64,000 bases of DNA from Paracoccus everestensis (GTDB lineage: Bacteria > Pseudomonadota > Alphaproteobacteria > Rhodobacterales > Rhodobacteraceae), in the NCBI RefSeq assembly GCF_021491915.1, contig NZ_CP090836.1, forward strand, positions 2,404,501 through 2,468,500, given 5' to 3'. How positions within the stretch are numbered: position 1 is the stretch's first letter; each line of letters opens with the position of its first letter. Positions 27,707 to 37,020 of the stretch are shown piece by piece. The translations under genes were made by a program, and so were the position numbers. The notes under the pieces were generated by a model, which saw only the letters and a program-made list of their open reading frames with translations, did no database searches and was not told the origin of the DNA.

Positions 27707-29802
27707 GAGGAAAGGACGCTCCACTGTCGCAACAGGTCCGGGTCCGATACCAGGGCATCGGTTTCGTCGCGGGTCAGGTATTCCAGCGCCTGCGCCCGGG
27801 TCCGGGCATGGGCGATCTTGGCCCCGGCGGTGATCCGGGCAAGGCGCTTGTCTTCTGGCAGGTCGGCGTTTTTGGGCAGCAGCGCGATATGGCGGTCGAT
27901 CTGGTCGGGCTGGGCACCGAAATGCAGCAGCCCTGCCGCGTCCCCCAGGGGGCGGGGCATCGCGCGCACGACGGCACTGGCGTCCGACAGGATGGCGGGA
28001 GGATCGCGTTCCTCGGGCGTGACCAGCAACCCCCGCATCCGCGCCCAGCGGCCAAATATCGGGCTTGCGGAATAACGCGAGGTGACGGGCGACAGGATCA
28101 GTCCCGCAAGGATCGGCGACAGCCAGATCAGTTGGGCGGGCGAAAACTGCGCCAGGACGATCAGCGTGCCGAGGCCCAGTCCCACATGGACCCAATGCCG
28201 CGCGATCACCACGTTCCAGTCGGGCATGGATCCGGCGCGGACCTGCGCGTTCCAGCCGCTGTCGCGACCTCGCAGGATTTCATAAATTTGCCGTGTCTGG
28301 ATCAGCATCTGCACGGGGGCGATCAGGGCGGACAACAGGATCTCGAACAGGGAACTGGCGAAGATGCGCACCGGCCCGCCCGAATTGCGCGCCAGGGGCC
28401 GCGACCATGCGCGAAAGGTGGCGATCAGCCTGGGCAGCAGCAGCAGCGCCATGGCGGCCACGAACAGCCACAGCATCCGCTGCGCGTCGAAGACCGGCCA
28501 GTCGGGGAACAACTGATAAGCGGTTGGGAAATATTCCGGCGTGGACAAAAGCACCGTGGCCGACAGGACCAGGCCCACCAGGATCAGGGCCAGCCACAGG
28601 GGGCTCATGGCGAATCCCAGGATGCCGATGGCGAAATGCGCCAGCGTGACGGCACGGGCGCCGCGCATCCCGAACAGGCGGGAATGTTGCAGGTTGCCCT
28701 GCGCCCAGCGGCGTTCGCGCGCGGCCATGTCCAGCAGCGTGGGAGGGCAACCCTCGAAGCTGCCGCGCAGGTCATGGTCCAGCCGGACCTTCCAGCCTGC
28801 CCGGCACAGGGCGGCGGCTTCCACGAAATCATGGGACAGGATGGTCCCCCCGAAGGGTGGCTTGCCCGGCAGGCGGGGCAGACCGCAGGCCCCCGCAAAG
28901 GCCGTCATGCGGATAATGGCGTTGTGGCCCCAGAAATTGCCGGTATCGCCCGACCAGGCCGATACGCCGCGCGCGATCATCGGACCGTAAACACGGCCCG
29001 CGAATTGCGTCAGGCGGGCAAAGATCGTCTCGCCCCCGACCAGGATCGGCATGGTCTGGATCAGCGCCAGCCGGGGATCGGCATTCATGCGGGCGGACAG
29101 TTCGCGGATCGTGGCGCCCGTCATGATGCTGTCGGCGTCCAGGACGACCATCTGGTCGTAGCGCCCGCCCCAGCGGCGCACAAAGTCACCGATATTGCCG
29201 GTCTTGCGATCCTCGTTGGTGATGCGGCGGCGATACCAGATCGGCAAGGGCGACATCTTGCGCGCCGCGTCGATCACCAGCGTTTCGTTCACGGCGATCA
29301 CCGGATCGCGGCTGTCGGACAGCACGAAGATCTCGGTCCGGTCGGCCATTCCTTCCCGGTCCAGTTCTCGGGCCAGGGCGGTCAGCAGGCCGATGCTTTT
29401 CTGCGCATCCTCGTGATAGATGGGCATCACGACAGCAACGCGTGCGCCGTTCGGTCCCTGGGGCGTCACCAGCCGGGATGCGAACAGCCCGGCCAGCACG
29501 TTGCAGAACGAGAAACCGACCCAGGCGAATGTCGGCACGAACAACACCAGCAGCGCCCATTGCATGGGCGTCGGGTCGTCCCCGAAGCTGCGCAGCATCT
29601 GCTGAAACCCGACAACGGCCGCTGCCGCCGCGCCGCCAAAGGCCACCAGCCGCGCCATCCAGACGTGCCAGCCGTTACGCAGGCGGGGAAAGGCCGGACG
29701 GGGTCGTGCGCCGAAATCCTGCACCGGCATGGCCAGCGGCGATTCGGGCGGGGTTGCGGGCCTTTGCGCCAGGTCTGCGGAACGCGGATCGGCCAGGCTC
29801 AT
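27703..29802 (-). CDS. opgH: Glucans biosynthesis glucosyltransferase OpgH
   Basis: This inner-membrane GT2 enzyme, 699 residues, polymerises UDP-glucose into osmoregulated periplasmic glucan. Membrane helices flank the catalytic domain: two near residues 45-100 and about six after residue 400. Catalytic landmarks are MVVLDADSIMTG (DxD), LSHDFVEAA and RERRWAQGN, the variant QxxRW region. The protein is shorter than enterobacterial OpgH (about 850 residues), mainly in the N-terminal cytoplasmic extension. The start MSLADPRSADLAQ overlaps the opgG stop. Confidence 0.94.
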   Translation of the reverse strand: MSLADPRSADLAQRPATPPESPLAMPVQDFGARPRPAFPRLRNGWHVWMARLVAFGGAAAAAVVGFQQMLRSFGDDPTPMQWALLVLFVPTFAWVGFSFCNVLAGLFASRLVTPQGPNGARVAVVMPIYHEDAQKSIGLLTALARELDREGMADRTEIFVLSDSRDPVIAVNETLVIDAARKMSPLPIWYRRRITNEDRKTGNIGDFVRRWGGRYDQMVVLDADSIMTGATIRELSARMNADPRLALIQTMPILVGGETIFARLTQFAGRVYGPMIARGVSAWSGDTGNFWGHNAIIRMTAFAGACGLPRLPGKPPFGGTILSHDFVEAAALCRAGWKVRLDHDLRGSFEGCPPTLLDMAARERRWAQGNLQHSRLFGMRGARAVTLAHFAIGILGFAMSPLWLALILVGLVLSATVLLSTPEYFPTAYQLFPDWPVFDAQRMLWLFVAAMALLLLPRLIATFRAWSRPLARNSGGPVRIFASSLFEILLSALIAPVQMLIQTRQIYEILRGRDSGWNAQVRAGSMPDWNVVIARHWVHVGLGLGTLIVLAQFSPAQLIWLSPILAGLILSPVTSRYSASPIFGRWARMRGLLVTPEERDPPAILSDASAVVRAMPRPLGDAAGLLHFGAQPDQIDRHIALLPKNADLPEDKRLARITAGAKIAHARTRAQALEYLTRDETDALVSDPDLLRQWSVLSS

Positions 29803-31376
29803 GCGGTCCAGCGCGCCAGCCAAGTTTCGCTTTGGACCACCCCTTCGGGGCTGGTCAGCACCGCCTGCAAATCGGCCAGCGTGGCGTCTCCGGGTTCGAA
29901 CTCGAAGGCCAGGCGCAGCACGCCCTGGTCGACCAGGGGCTTCAGATAGGCGTGGACAATGGTCCCGGCCGAGGTGGTGACCTGGGATTCCGGCATGGCA
30001 TCGGAAAACAGCGACAGATCGAAATCCACGATGACGCTGCGCAAGGACGGCGAATTGATCGACCGCCCGCTGCGGACCTGGCGCACCTTGGCCAGGGGCA
30101 GGTCGTTTGCCGGCAGGGGCGCGAAGATCAGGCGATACTGGAATTCGTGGCGCTTGTCCTTTTCCAGCGGCTCCTTGGGCACCCAGCAACTGACGATGTT
30201 GTCGTTGAACTCGTTCTCGACCGGGATTTCGACCAGCCGCACCTCGCCCTCGCCCCAGTTGCCCTCGGGTTCGATCCAGGCCGAGGGGCGCAGATGATAC
30301 AGCGCCTCGGGATCCTGGTAGTCATCGAAATCGCGGCTGCGCTGCACAAGGCCAAAGCCGCGCGGATTGTTGTCCACAAAGGACGAAATCTGCAAGGTTT
30401 TATGGGCACCAAGGGTTCGCCACAATGCCTGGCCCGCACCGGTATGCATCTGCAAGCCGTCGCTGTCATGAACGGCGGGGCGGTAATCGTCCACCTCGCG
30501 ACGGCTGGCCGGTCCGAACCAGAACATCGAGGTCAAGGGCGCCAGCCCGGTGTTTTGCAGATCAACGCGCGGGAACAGCGCCGCCCGGGTACGCACGGAG
30601 GTCACTGCGCCCGGATTGACGTCGAACTGAAAGGCCCCGGCCACGGACTTGCTGTCCAGGGCCGCATAGATGCGCACCCAGCCCGACCCGTCGGTCGGTT
30701 CCTGGATCCAGAAATCGGTGAACAGCGGAAATTCCTCGCCGTCCGGGCTGCCGGTCTTGATGGCCAGCCCGCGCGCCGACAGGCCATAGATCGTGCCGCG
30801 TGCCACGGCGCGGAAATAGGTCGCGCCCTGGAAGACCAGGAATTCGTCCATCACGCCGGGCCGGTTCAGGATCGTGCGCAGTCGAAAGCCGGACCATCCC
30901 ATCTGCCCCTTGTTCTGCAGGTCCGCGCCATCGGGAAACTGCGACGGGTCGAATTCCAGCATCGAGGGATCGAAGTCCAGCCGGTGCGGCACGCCATCGC
31001 GCACGACGCTGATATTGACCGGCTCATAGAAGATCGCGCCCGGCGGCAGCAAATCCATGCCAAACTGCGGATTGCCAGCGAACGGATCGCGGTCACGGCG
31101 AAAGCGGATGGCGCGATACTGGTCATAGGTCAGGTTGGCGAAGCTGCCCACCTGCTCGGCTACCGGCTGTTCGTAAACGCGCGTGGCGCGTTCCGCCGCC
31201 AGCGACGCGACTTCCTCGAATCCAAAGGTTGTGGGCGGTGCGGGCGGGGGGGTGTCGGTCCCCGTCCCGGCTGGCGCCGCCTCGTCCGTTGCTGTCTGCG
31301 CCCCCGCAGGACCGGCGACAAGCACCCCTCCTGCCGCCAGGGCGGTCGCTGCGTTGAGAAAATGACGGCGTTTCAT
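29799..31376 (-). CDS. opgG: Glucan biosynthesis protein OpgG/OpgD (Tat-exported)
   Basis: This 525-residue periplasmic protein is needed for glucan backbone branching or release. The N-terminus MKRRHFLNAATALAAGG is a twin-arginine-like signal ending in an AGPAGA cleavage region, as in E. coli OpgD rather than Sec-dependent OpgG. The family body begins FGFEEVASLAAERAT and contains SMFWFGPAS, PEGNWGEGEVRLVEIP and IVSCWVPKEPL. It is the first gene of opgGHC. The upstream 135 bp separate it from ptsP, whose stop lies at 31512 on the same strand. Confidence 0.92.
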   Translation of the reverse strand: MKRRHFLNAATALAAGGVLVAGPAGAQTATDEAAPAGTGTDTPPPAPPTTFGFEEVASLAAERATRVYEQPVAEQVGSFANLTYDQYRAIRFRRDRDPFAGNPQFGMDLLPPGAIFYEPVNISVVRDGVPHRLDFDPSMLEFDPSQFPDGADLQNKGQMGWSGFRLRTILNRPGVMDEFLVFQGATYFRAVARGTIYGLSARGLAIKTGSPDGEEFPLFTDFWIQEPTDGSGWVRIYAALDSKSVAGAFQFDVNPGAVTSVRTRAALFPRVDLQNTGLAPLTSMFWFGPASRREVDDYRPAVHDSDGLQMHTGAGQALWRTLGAHKTLQISSFVDNNPRGFGLVQRSRDFDDYQDPEALYHLRPSAWIEPEGNWGEGEVRLVEIPVENEFNDNIVSCWVPKEPLEKDKRHEFQYRLIFAPLPANDLPLAKVRQVRSGRSINSPSLRSVIVDFDLSLFSDAMPESQVTTSAGTIVHAYLKPLVDQGVLRLAFEFEPGDATLADLQAVLTSPEGVVQSETWLARWTA

Positions 31377-31511
31377 ATCGGGTGATGGTTGCCAAAAACC
31401 GTTTCATCATAAGGGTGTTGCACCGCCACAGCAAGGCACAAGCCGAACATGGGGCGCCCAGGCCGGGTTGCCCGAATGGGCCAGGCATTGCCTGATTTCG
31501 CGGCTTTCCGC

Positions 31512-33758
31512 CTATTGCTGCGCCAGCCAGGCGGTAATGGGACCGCGCAGGTTCGCCTGGCCCGAATCCAGTCGGTCGTCGATCAGCTTGCGCAGGTCGG
31601 TCAGCGACACCCGGCGGATCAGATGCTTGACCGGACCAATGGAGGCCGGGCGCATGGACAGGCGCGGGATGCCCAGGGCGGCAAAGGTCAACGCCTCGAC
31701 CGGGCGGCCCGCGTCTTCGCCGCAAAAGGACAAGGGCACGCGCGCATCCTCGCAGCGCGCGATGATCTGGCGCAAAAGCAGCAGGAACGACGAGCTGAGG
31801 GTATCGTAACGCCGCCGCACCCGTTCGTTTTCCCGGTCGGCCGCAAAGAAGAACTGCTTCAGGTCGTTCCCGCCGACCGAGATGAAGTCGCACATCTCGA
31901 AGAATTTCTTCGGCGCAAAGGCCAGCGACGGCGTTTCAAGCATGGCGCCCACGCGAATGTCGGTGGGCATCGGATGGCCGACACGCTGTTCGCGCGACAG
32001 TTCCTGCATCAGGATCTTATACGCCGCCTCGTATTCGCCGATATCGGCGACGAACGGGAACATGACATGAAGGGGCCGCCCCACCGATGCGCGGATCAGG
32101 GCCTGCAACTGCATCCGCAGCACGCCGCGCTTGTCCAGACCCACGCGGATCGCGCGCCAGCCCATCGCCGGGTTCGGTTCGTCCTGCGGCTTCATATAGG
32201 GCAGAACCTTGTCAGACCCGATGTCCAGGGTGCGGAACATCACCGGCTTGCCCTGGGCGTTGTCCATGACGCGGCGATACAGTTCCGCCAGCTCGCCCCT
32301 GCGGGGGACGTGGTTGCGGATCAGGAACTGCAATTCGGTGCGGAACAGGCCCACGCCCTCGGCCCCCGACCCGGCGAGGGACGGCAGGTCGGCCATCAGG
32401 CCCGCGTTCATGTAAAGCTGGACGGTGGTGCCGCAGGTGCCTGTCGCGGGCAGGCCGCGCAGGCTGGCATAGCGGTTCTGCGCCTCGGCCTGCATGGCGA
32501 TCTTGTCGAGGAACGCCTTGTAGACGCTTTCCTCGGGGCGCAGGTGGACAATCCCCTGGTCGCCGTCGATCATGATCGTGTCGCCGTTCAGCGCCTCGGT
32601 CGTGATGCGGGGGGCGTGGATGACCAGCGGAATGGCCAGGGCGCGGGCGACGATGGCCGCATGGCTGCCGACCGAGCCTTCTTCCAGCACAACGCCCTTC
32701 AGGCGCCGGCCGTATTCCAGCAGTTCCGCGGGGCCGATGTTGCGGGCGACCAGGATCGGGTTGTCGGGCATCTCGGCCCCGGTATTGGTCCCCTGCCCCG
32801 TCAGGATCCGCAAAAGGCGGTTGGACAGGTCATCCAGATCGTGCAGGCGGTCGCGCAGGTAAGGATCGGCGGACATTTCCAGCCTGGCGCGGGCGGCGGA
32901 TTGTTCCTTTTCCACCGCAGCCTCGGCGGACAGGCCAAGCTGGATGTCCTCCTCCATCCGCTTGAGCCAGCTGCGCGAATGGGCAAACATCCGATAGGTT
33001 TCCAGCACGGCGGCGTGTTCACCCTCGCCCCCCATGTCGGCGGCGGCGACCATCGTATCGACAGTGCTGCGTAGCATGGCCACGCCTTCGTGCAGGCGCG
33101 CGCTTTCGCGGTCGGGATCGTCGCCCACGGGATTGGTCACCACCACGCGCGCCTCGTGCAGCCAGACACGGCCCTCGGCGGCGCCTTCCTGCCCGGTGGC
33201 CCCCCGGATCATCAGCGGAAAGCGGTGCTTGGAGGGCAGGCTGTCGGCTTGGCTGCCCTGGAAGGCGCCCAGTTCGGTCATCTCGGCCAAGACCATGGCC
33301 ACGACTTCCAGGCCATAGATTTCGTCTTCGGAAAAGAGCCGCGCTTCGCGGCACTGGACGATCAGCACGCCCAGCCGTTCACCCACCCGCTGGATCGGCA
33401 CGCCCAGAAAACTGGGAAACACTTCCTCGCCGGTTTCGGGCATGAAGCGGAAACCGGGTTCAGAGGGCGCATCGGCAGTATTGATGTAACGCCCGGTGCG
33501 GGCCACGCGCCCCACCAGTCCCTCGCCCAGGCGCAGGCGGGTGCGGTGGACAGATTCGGGGCGCAGCCCTTCGGTCGCGCACAGTTCCAGGGTGTTCGGA
33601 TCGCGGAACAGATAAATCGAGCAGACCTGCGTTCCCATCGAATCGGCGATGTGATGGGTGATCTGGTCAAGCCGGTCCTGGCCGCCGCCGGGGGCGCCCA
33701 GGATCCCCTTCAACCGTTGCAACAGCTTGCGTGAATCGCTGTCCTTGCGGTCTTGCAT
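31512..33758 (-). CDS. ptsP: Phosphoenolpyruvate--protein phosphotransferase EI-Ntr
   Basis: This is the first component of the nitrogen PTS, which phosphorylates NPr from PEP and signals nitrogen/carbon balance. It has 748 residues from MQDRKDSDSRKLLQRLKGIL. The N-terminal GAF sensory domain covers about residues 20-160 (TQVCSIYLFRDPNTLELCA). The phosphohistidine domain has GSVGSHAAIVARA with His at about residue 367. The C-terminal PEP-binding barrel carries FRTELQFL, FRTLDIGSDK and ISVGGNDLKQF. The GAF domain separates it from sugar EI. It lies 62 bp downstream of lysC, a linkage found across alphaproteobacteria. Confidence 0.94.
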   Translation of the reverse strand: MQDRKDSDSRKLLQRLKGILGAPGGGQDRLDQITHHIADSMGTQVCSIYLFRDPNTLELCATEGLRPESVHRTRLRLGEGLVGRVARTGRYINTADAPSEPGFRFMPETGEEVFPSFLGVPIQRVGERLGVLIVQCREARLFSEDEIYGLEVVAMVLAEMTELGAFQGSQADSLPSKHRFPLMIRGATGQEGAAEGRVWLHEARVVVTNPVGDDPDRESARLHEGVAMLRSTVDTMVAAADMGGEGEHAAVLETYRMFAHSRSWLKRMEEDIQLGLSAEAAVEKEQSAARARLEMSADPYLRDRLHDLDDLSNRLLRILTGQGTNTGAEMPDNPILVARNIGPAELLEYGRRLKGVVLEEGSVGSHAAIVARALAIPLVIHAPRITTEALNGDTIMIDGDQGIVHLRPEESVYKAFLDKIAMQAEAQNRYASLRGLPATGTCGTTVQLYMNAGLMADLPSLAGSGAEGVGLFRTELQFLIRNHVPRRGELAELYRRVMDNAQGKPVMFRTLDIGSDKVLPYMKPQDEPNPAMGWRAIRVGLDKRGVLRMQLQALIRASVGRPLHVMFPFVADIGEYEAAYKILMQELSREQRVGHPMPTDIRVGAMLETPSLAFAPKKFFEMCDFISVGGNDLKQFFFAADRENERVRRRYDTLSSSFLLLLRQIIARCEDARVPLSFCGEDAGRPVEALTFAALGIPRLSMRPASIGPVKHLIRRVSLTDLRKLIDDRLDSGQANLRGPITAWLAQQ

Positions 33759-33820
33759 TGCCTGCCTTGCCCTGCCTTGCTTTTGCCCGCAGATGCCATC
33801 CGGCACGCCATGGGAAGATA

Positions 33821-35077
33821 TCAGGCCGCTTCCAGGCCAAAGGCATCATGCAGCGCCTGCACGGCCAATTCCATATATTTGCGGTCGATCAGCACCGAAA
33901 TCTTGATCTCGCTGGTGGAGATGACCTTGATGTTGACGTTTTCATCGGCAAGCGCCTTGAACATCCGCGCCGCGACGCCCGCATGGCTGCGCATCCCGAT
34001 GCCGACGACGCTGACCTTGGCGACCTCGGTATCGACGACCAGTTCGTCATAGGCGATGGTGCCCGCCGACTTGGCGTCTTCCATGGCGCGCTTGGCGCGT
34101 TCCACCTGGTTGATGGGAACGGAAAAGGTCATGTCCGTGACCGAACCGGGGTGATCGTCGTAATCCTTTTCGGAAATGTTCTGGACGATCATGTCCACGT
34201 TTACGCCCGCATCGGCCAGAGGCGCGAAGATGGCGGCGGAAATGCCGGGGCGATCCTCGACCGTGACCAGGGTGATCTTTGCCTCGTCGCGCGAATAGGC
34301 GACGCCGCTGACGACTTTCGATTCCATGATTTCTCCCTCATCGCAGACCAGGGTGCCCGATGTCTCGTCCGTGTCCTCGAACGAGGATAACACGCGCAGC
34401 CGCACCTTGAAGCGCATCGCCAGTTCGACCGAACGGGTCTGCAGAACCTTTGCGCCCAGGGACGCCAGTTCCAGCATCTCCTCGAAGGCGATCTTTTCCA
34501 GCTTGCGGGCTTTCGAGGTGATGCGGGGGTCGGTCGTATAAACCCCGTCCACGTCGGTATAGATGTCGCAACGCTCGGCGGCGAAGGCTGCGGCAAAGGC
34601 CACGGCGGTCGTGTCCGACCCGCCCCGGCCCAGCGTGGTGATGCGTCCGTCGGGACCAAGCCCCTGGAAGCCCGCGACCACCGCGACCTTGAATCCTTCG
34701 GCAAACTTTGCGTCGATGTTGGCGCGCGGGATGTCCACGAAGCGCGCGGCCGAATGGGCGGCTGTGGTGTTGATCGGCACCTGCCAGCCCTGCCAGCTGC
34801 GCGCGGGCACGCCCATTTCCTGAAGCGTCAGCGCCATCAGCCCGGCCGTCACATTCTCGCCCGAGCTGACCACCGCGTCGTATTCGCGCGCATCGAACAG
34901 GGGCGAGGTTTGTTCGACCCAGCCCACCAGTTCGTTGGTCTTGCCGGACATGGCGCTGACGATGACGATCACGTCATAGCCGCGCTCGACCTCTCGCTGG
35001 ACCTTGGTGGCGGCGTTCTTGATCCGGTCAAGATCGGCCACGGATGTTCCGCCAAATTTCATCACCAGAAGCGGCAT
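33821..35077 (-). CDS. lysC: Aspartate kinase
   Basis: This enzyme phosphorylates aspartate in the first step towards lysine, diaminopimelate, threonine and methionine. It has 418 residues. The kinase N-terminus MPLLVMKFGGTSVADLDRIK carries the KFGGTSV motif. TLGRGGSDTTAVAFAAA and DVDGVYTTDPRI are substrate and nucleotide contacts. Two C-terminal ACT domains (from about residue 265) give feedback regulation. Monofunctional class-I length fits alphaproteobacterial Ask. ptsP follows on the same strand. Confidence 0.95.
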   Translation of the reverse strand: MPLLVMKFGGTSVADLDRIKNAATKVQREVERGYDVIVIVSAMSGKTNELVGWVEQTSPLFDAREYDAVVSSGENVTAGLMALTLQEMGVPARSWQGWQVPINTTAAHSAARFVDIPRANIDAKFAEGFKVAVVAGFQGLGPDGRITTLGRGGSDTTAVAFAAAFAAERCDIYTDVDGVYTTDPRITSKARKLEKIAFEEMLELASLGAKVLQTRSVELAMRFKVRLRVLSSFEDTDETSGTLVCDEGEIMESKVVSGVAYSRDEAKITLVTVEDRPGISAAIFAPLADAGVNVDMIVQNISEKDYDDHPGSVTDMTFSVPINQVERAKRAMEDAKSAGTIAYDELVVDTEVAKVSVVGIGMRSHAGVAARMFKALADENVNIKVISTSEIKISVLIDRKYMELAVQALHDAFGLEAA

Positions 35078-35179
35078 CGCGGGCCTCCGACCTGGGGGTT
35101 GCCTGTTCGGCGCGGCTTTTATGGGCCGGGGGCCGAAACCGCAAGGGCGGAAAGGGGATAACGGCGATCGTTGTGGCGG

Positions 35180-35587
35180 TCAGTTGGCCTTCTGGCGCGG
35201 GATAAAGGGCAAGGGTGCCACCGGCACGCCGTCCTCGACCAGCTTGCGGGCATCCTCGATCCTCGCCTCGCCGTAGATGGCGCGGACGGGGGTGCGGCCT
35301 TCGTGCATGGCGCGAGCCTCGTCGGCAAATTTCAGGCCGACATAATCGCTGTTCGCCTCGACCTGCTGGCGGAGGGCGTGCAGCGCGGCCTCGGCCGGGG
35401 TCATGGCGGGCGCGGCCTTTTCGGGCGCCGGGACCGAGGGGGCCATCAGCGACTTTTCGACCTTTGCCGATCCGCAAAGCGTGCAGGCGACATGACCCGC
35501 CGCCCGCGTCGTCTCGAACGCGTCGGAGGAACGGAACCAGCCGTCGAAATTATGGCCCTGGTCACAGCGCAAAGCATAGCGGATCAT
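35180..35587 (-). CDS. DUF1178 family protein
   Basis: This 135-residue protein starts MIRYALRCDQGHNFDGWF, the hallmark N-terminus of DUF1178. The CDQGHNF and CTLCGSAKVEKSLMAPSV blocks contain cysteines (Cys8, Cys36 and Cys39 approximately) arranged like a small zinc ribbon. The middle is Ala/Pro-rich and the C-terminus has FADEARAMHEGR and YGEARIEDARKL. The function is unknown. Stop and neighbour spacing show it is separate from waaA, whose stop lies 35 bp further upstream on the same strand. Confidence 0.88.
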   Translation of the reverse strand: MIRYALRCDQGHNFDGWFRSSDAFETTRAAGHVACTLCGSAKVEKSLMAPSVPAPEKAAPAMTPAEAALHALRQQVEANSDYVGLKFADEARAMHEGRTPVRAIYGEARIEDARKLVEDGVPVAPLPFIPRQKAN

Positions 35588-35622
35588 CGATACGAACCTT
35601 TCCCTTCCCTGCCTATATCGGA

Positions 35623-36813
35623 TCAGCTCGGCGTCCCCGCAAGTTCCCGCAGATGCGCAATCAAGGCTGCCGGGTCGCCCGCGCGATCGTCCAGCACGGT
35701 GCGGGCCGCCTGGCCCATCCGCCGGGCCTGCGCCGGATCGCCTGCCAGCCGGATCACCTGACCGGCCAGGGCTGCTGCATCGACGCACAAGGCGCCCCCC
35801 GATCCTTCCAGGGCGGCATAGGCATCGCGGAAATTGCCGACATGGGGGCCGTGCAAAATGGCACAGCCATGGGCCGCAGGCTCCCACGGTGTATGGCCGC
35901 CCCGGTCGGTCAGCGAGCCGCCGACAAGACACAGGGCCGACGCCGCATACCAGCGATCCATCTCTCCAAGCGTATCGGCCAGCAGCACGTCGCCACCCGC
36001 GCCGCCCTGCGAGCGACGATCAAAGGCGATGCCATGCCGCGCCAGCAGACCTGCCACCTCGTCCCCGCGCGATGGGTGGCGAATGGCCAGGATCAGCCGC
36101 AGGTCGGGACAATGCCGCCGCGCTTGCAACCAGGCATCCACCGCCGCCGCCTCCTCTCCTTCATGGGTCGAGGCGGCAAGCCAGGTCCGGTCGCGTGCGG
36201 GGCTGGGCGCGGGTGCCACGACGCCGGCCGGGGTCAGCAGCTTCAAATCCAGACGCGGCAGGATGGCCCGGTCAGGCAGGCCAAGCGAGCGCAGCCGCGA
36301 TTCGCTGCCCGCGTCCTGTGCCGACAGGGCCGCAAGCCGCCCCAGGACCGGCCCAATCAGGCGCGGAACCCGCGCCCAACGTCCGGCCGACCGTTGCGAC
36401 AAGCGTGCGCCAATCATTGCCTGCGGAATCCCCCGGGCCGCCAAGGCCTGCGACCGCAGGGGCCAGAATTCGGATTCGACCGTGATCTGCAAGCTCGGCC
36501 GCAACCCATCCAGGAACCGCTCCAACGCCCCCGGCACGTCCAGCGGGGCCAGATGCGCCTCCATCCCCCAGCCTGCCGCCATGTCCCGCCCGGTGATGCT
36601 GTTGGCCGTCACCAGAACCCGATGTGTTTGCGCCAGGGCCGCGATCACCGGACGGGCCGAGGTCAATTCCCCGACCGACGCGCCGTGGATCCAGATGTCA
36701 GCCTGTCCCGGCGGTTCCAGGGCCAACCGCTGCCGCAATGCCGCGGACGCGCCGACCAAGGCGCGCAGGCGCAGCGAGGCTTCGAGGACATGGGCAGTGG
36801 CACGATGGATCAT
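35623..36813 (-). CDS. waaA: 3-deoxy-D-manno-octulosonic acid (Kdo) transferase
   Basis: This enzyme adds Kdo from CMP-Kdo to lipid IVA in lipopolysaccharide core assembly, at the inner membrane. It has 396 residues. The family N-terminal block IWIHGASVGELTSARPVI contains the catalytic Glu (in GASVGE). The CMP-binding C-terminal domain has ADTLGEMDRWYAASALCLVGGSL and GGHTPWEPAAHG. The usual N-terminal membrane anchor is short here (about 20 residues, weakly hydrophobic). Probably cotranscribed with the DUF1178 gene. Confidence 0.9.
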   Translation of the reverse strand: MIHRATAHVLEASLRLRALVGASAALRQRLALEPPGQADIWIHGASVGELTSARPVIAALAQTHRVLVTANSITGRDMAAGWGMEAHLAPLDVPGALERFLDGLRPSLQITVESEFWPLRSQALAARGIPQAMIGARLSQRSAGRWARVPRLIGPVLGRLAALSAQDAGSESRLRSLGLPDRAILPRLDLKLLTPAGVVAPAPSPARDRTWLAASTHEGEEAAAVDAWLQARRHCPDLRLILAIRHPSRGDEVAGLLARHGIAFDRRSQGGAGGDVLLADTLGEMDRWYAASALCLVGGSLTDRGGHTPWEPAAHGCAILHGPHVGNFRDAYAALEGSGGALCVDAAALAGQVIRLAGDPAQARRMGQAARTVLDDRAGDPAALIAHLRELAGTPS

Positions 36814-36942
36814 GGAAAACCGCTGGCAACTCTGCGGCTGCTATAGCGGACAGGCTACGGGTCATGAAGCCTGCACTTTCCTGCGGAACCCAGGGTAAGG
36901 CGCGACGTTGGCATTGCAAGTGAGCAAATTCAGGAGGTTTCC

Positions 36943-37020
36943 ATGAAAGGACTTGTCGCCTGGTGGCTGGGCGTCCCGGTCGTCGTGATCGTGATCCTGT
37001 ATCTTACGGGGATTTTCTAA
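36943..37020 (+). CDS. 25-residue single-helix membrane peptide
   Basis: An ATG at 36943 follows a perfect AGGAGG (36932-36937) and opens a 26-codon frame. It encodes MKGLVAWWLGVPVVVIVILY followed by LTGIF. The peptide is one hydrophobic helix with a short positive N-terminus and a WW pair. The strong ribosome-binding site, GC-rich codon use and clean stop argue for a real small membrane protein. I do not know a function. It is divergent from waaA and precedes the AT-rich region before the first CTERM gene. Confidence 0.6.
   Translation: MKGLVAWWLGVPVVVIVILYLTGIF

Noticed and set aside
27808..29949. 713-residue open frame on the plus strand
   Set aside because: It is antisense to opgH, whose glycosyltransferase motifs are unmistakable.
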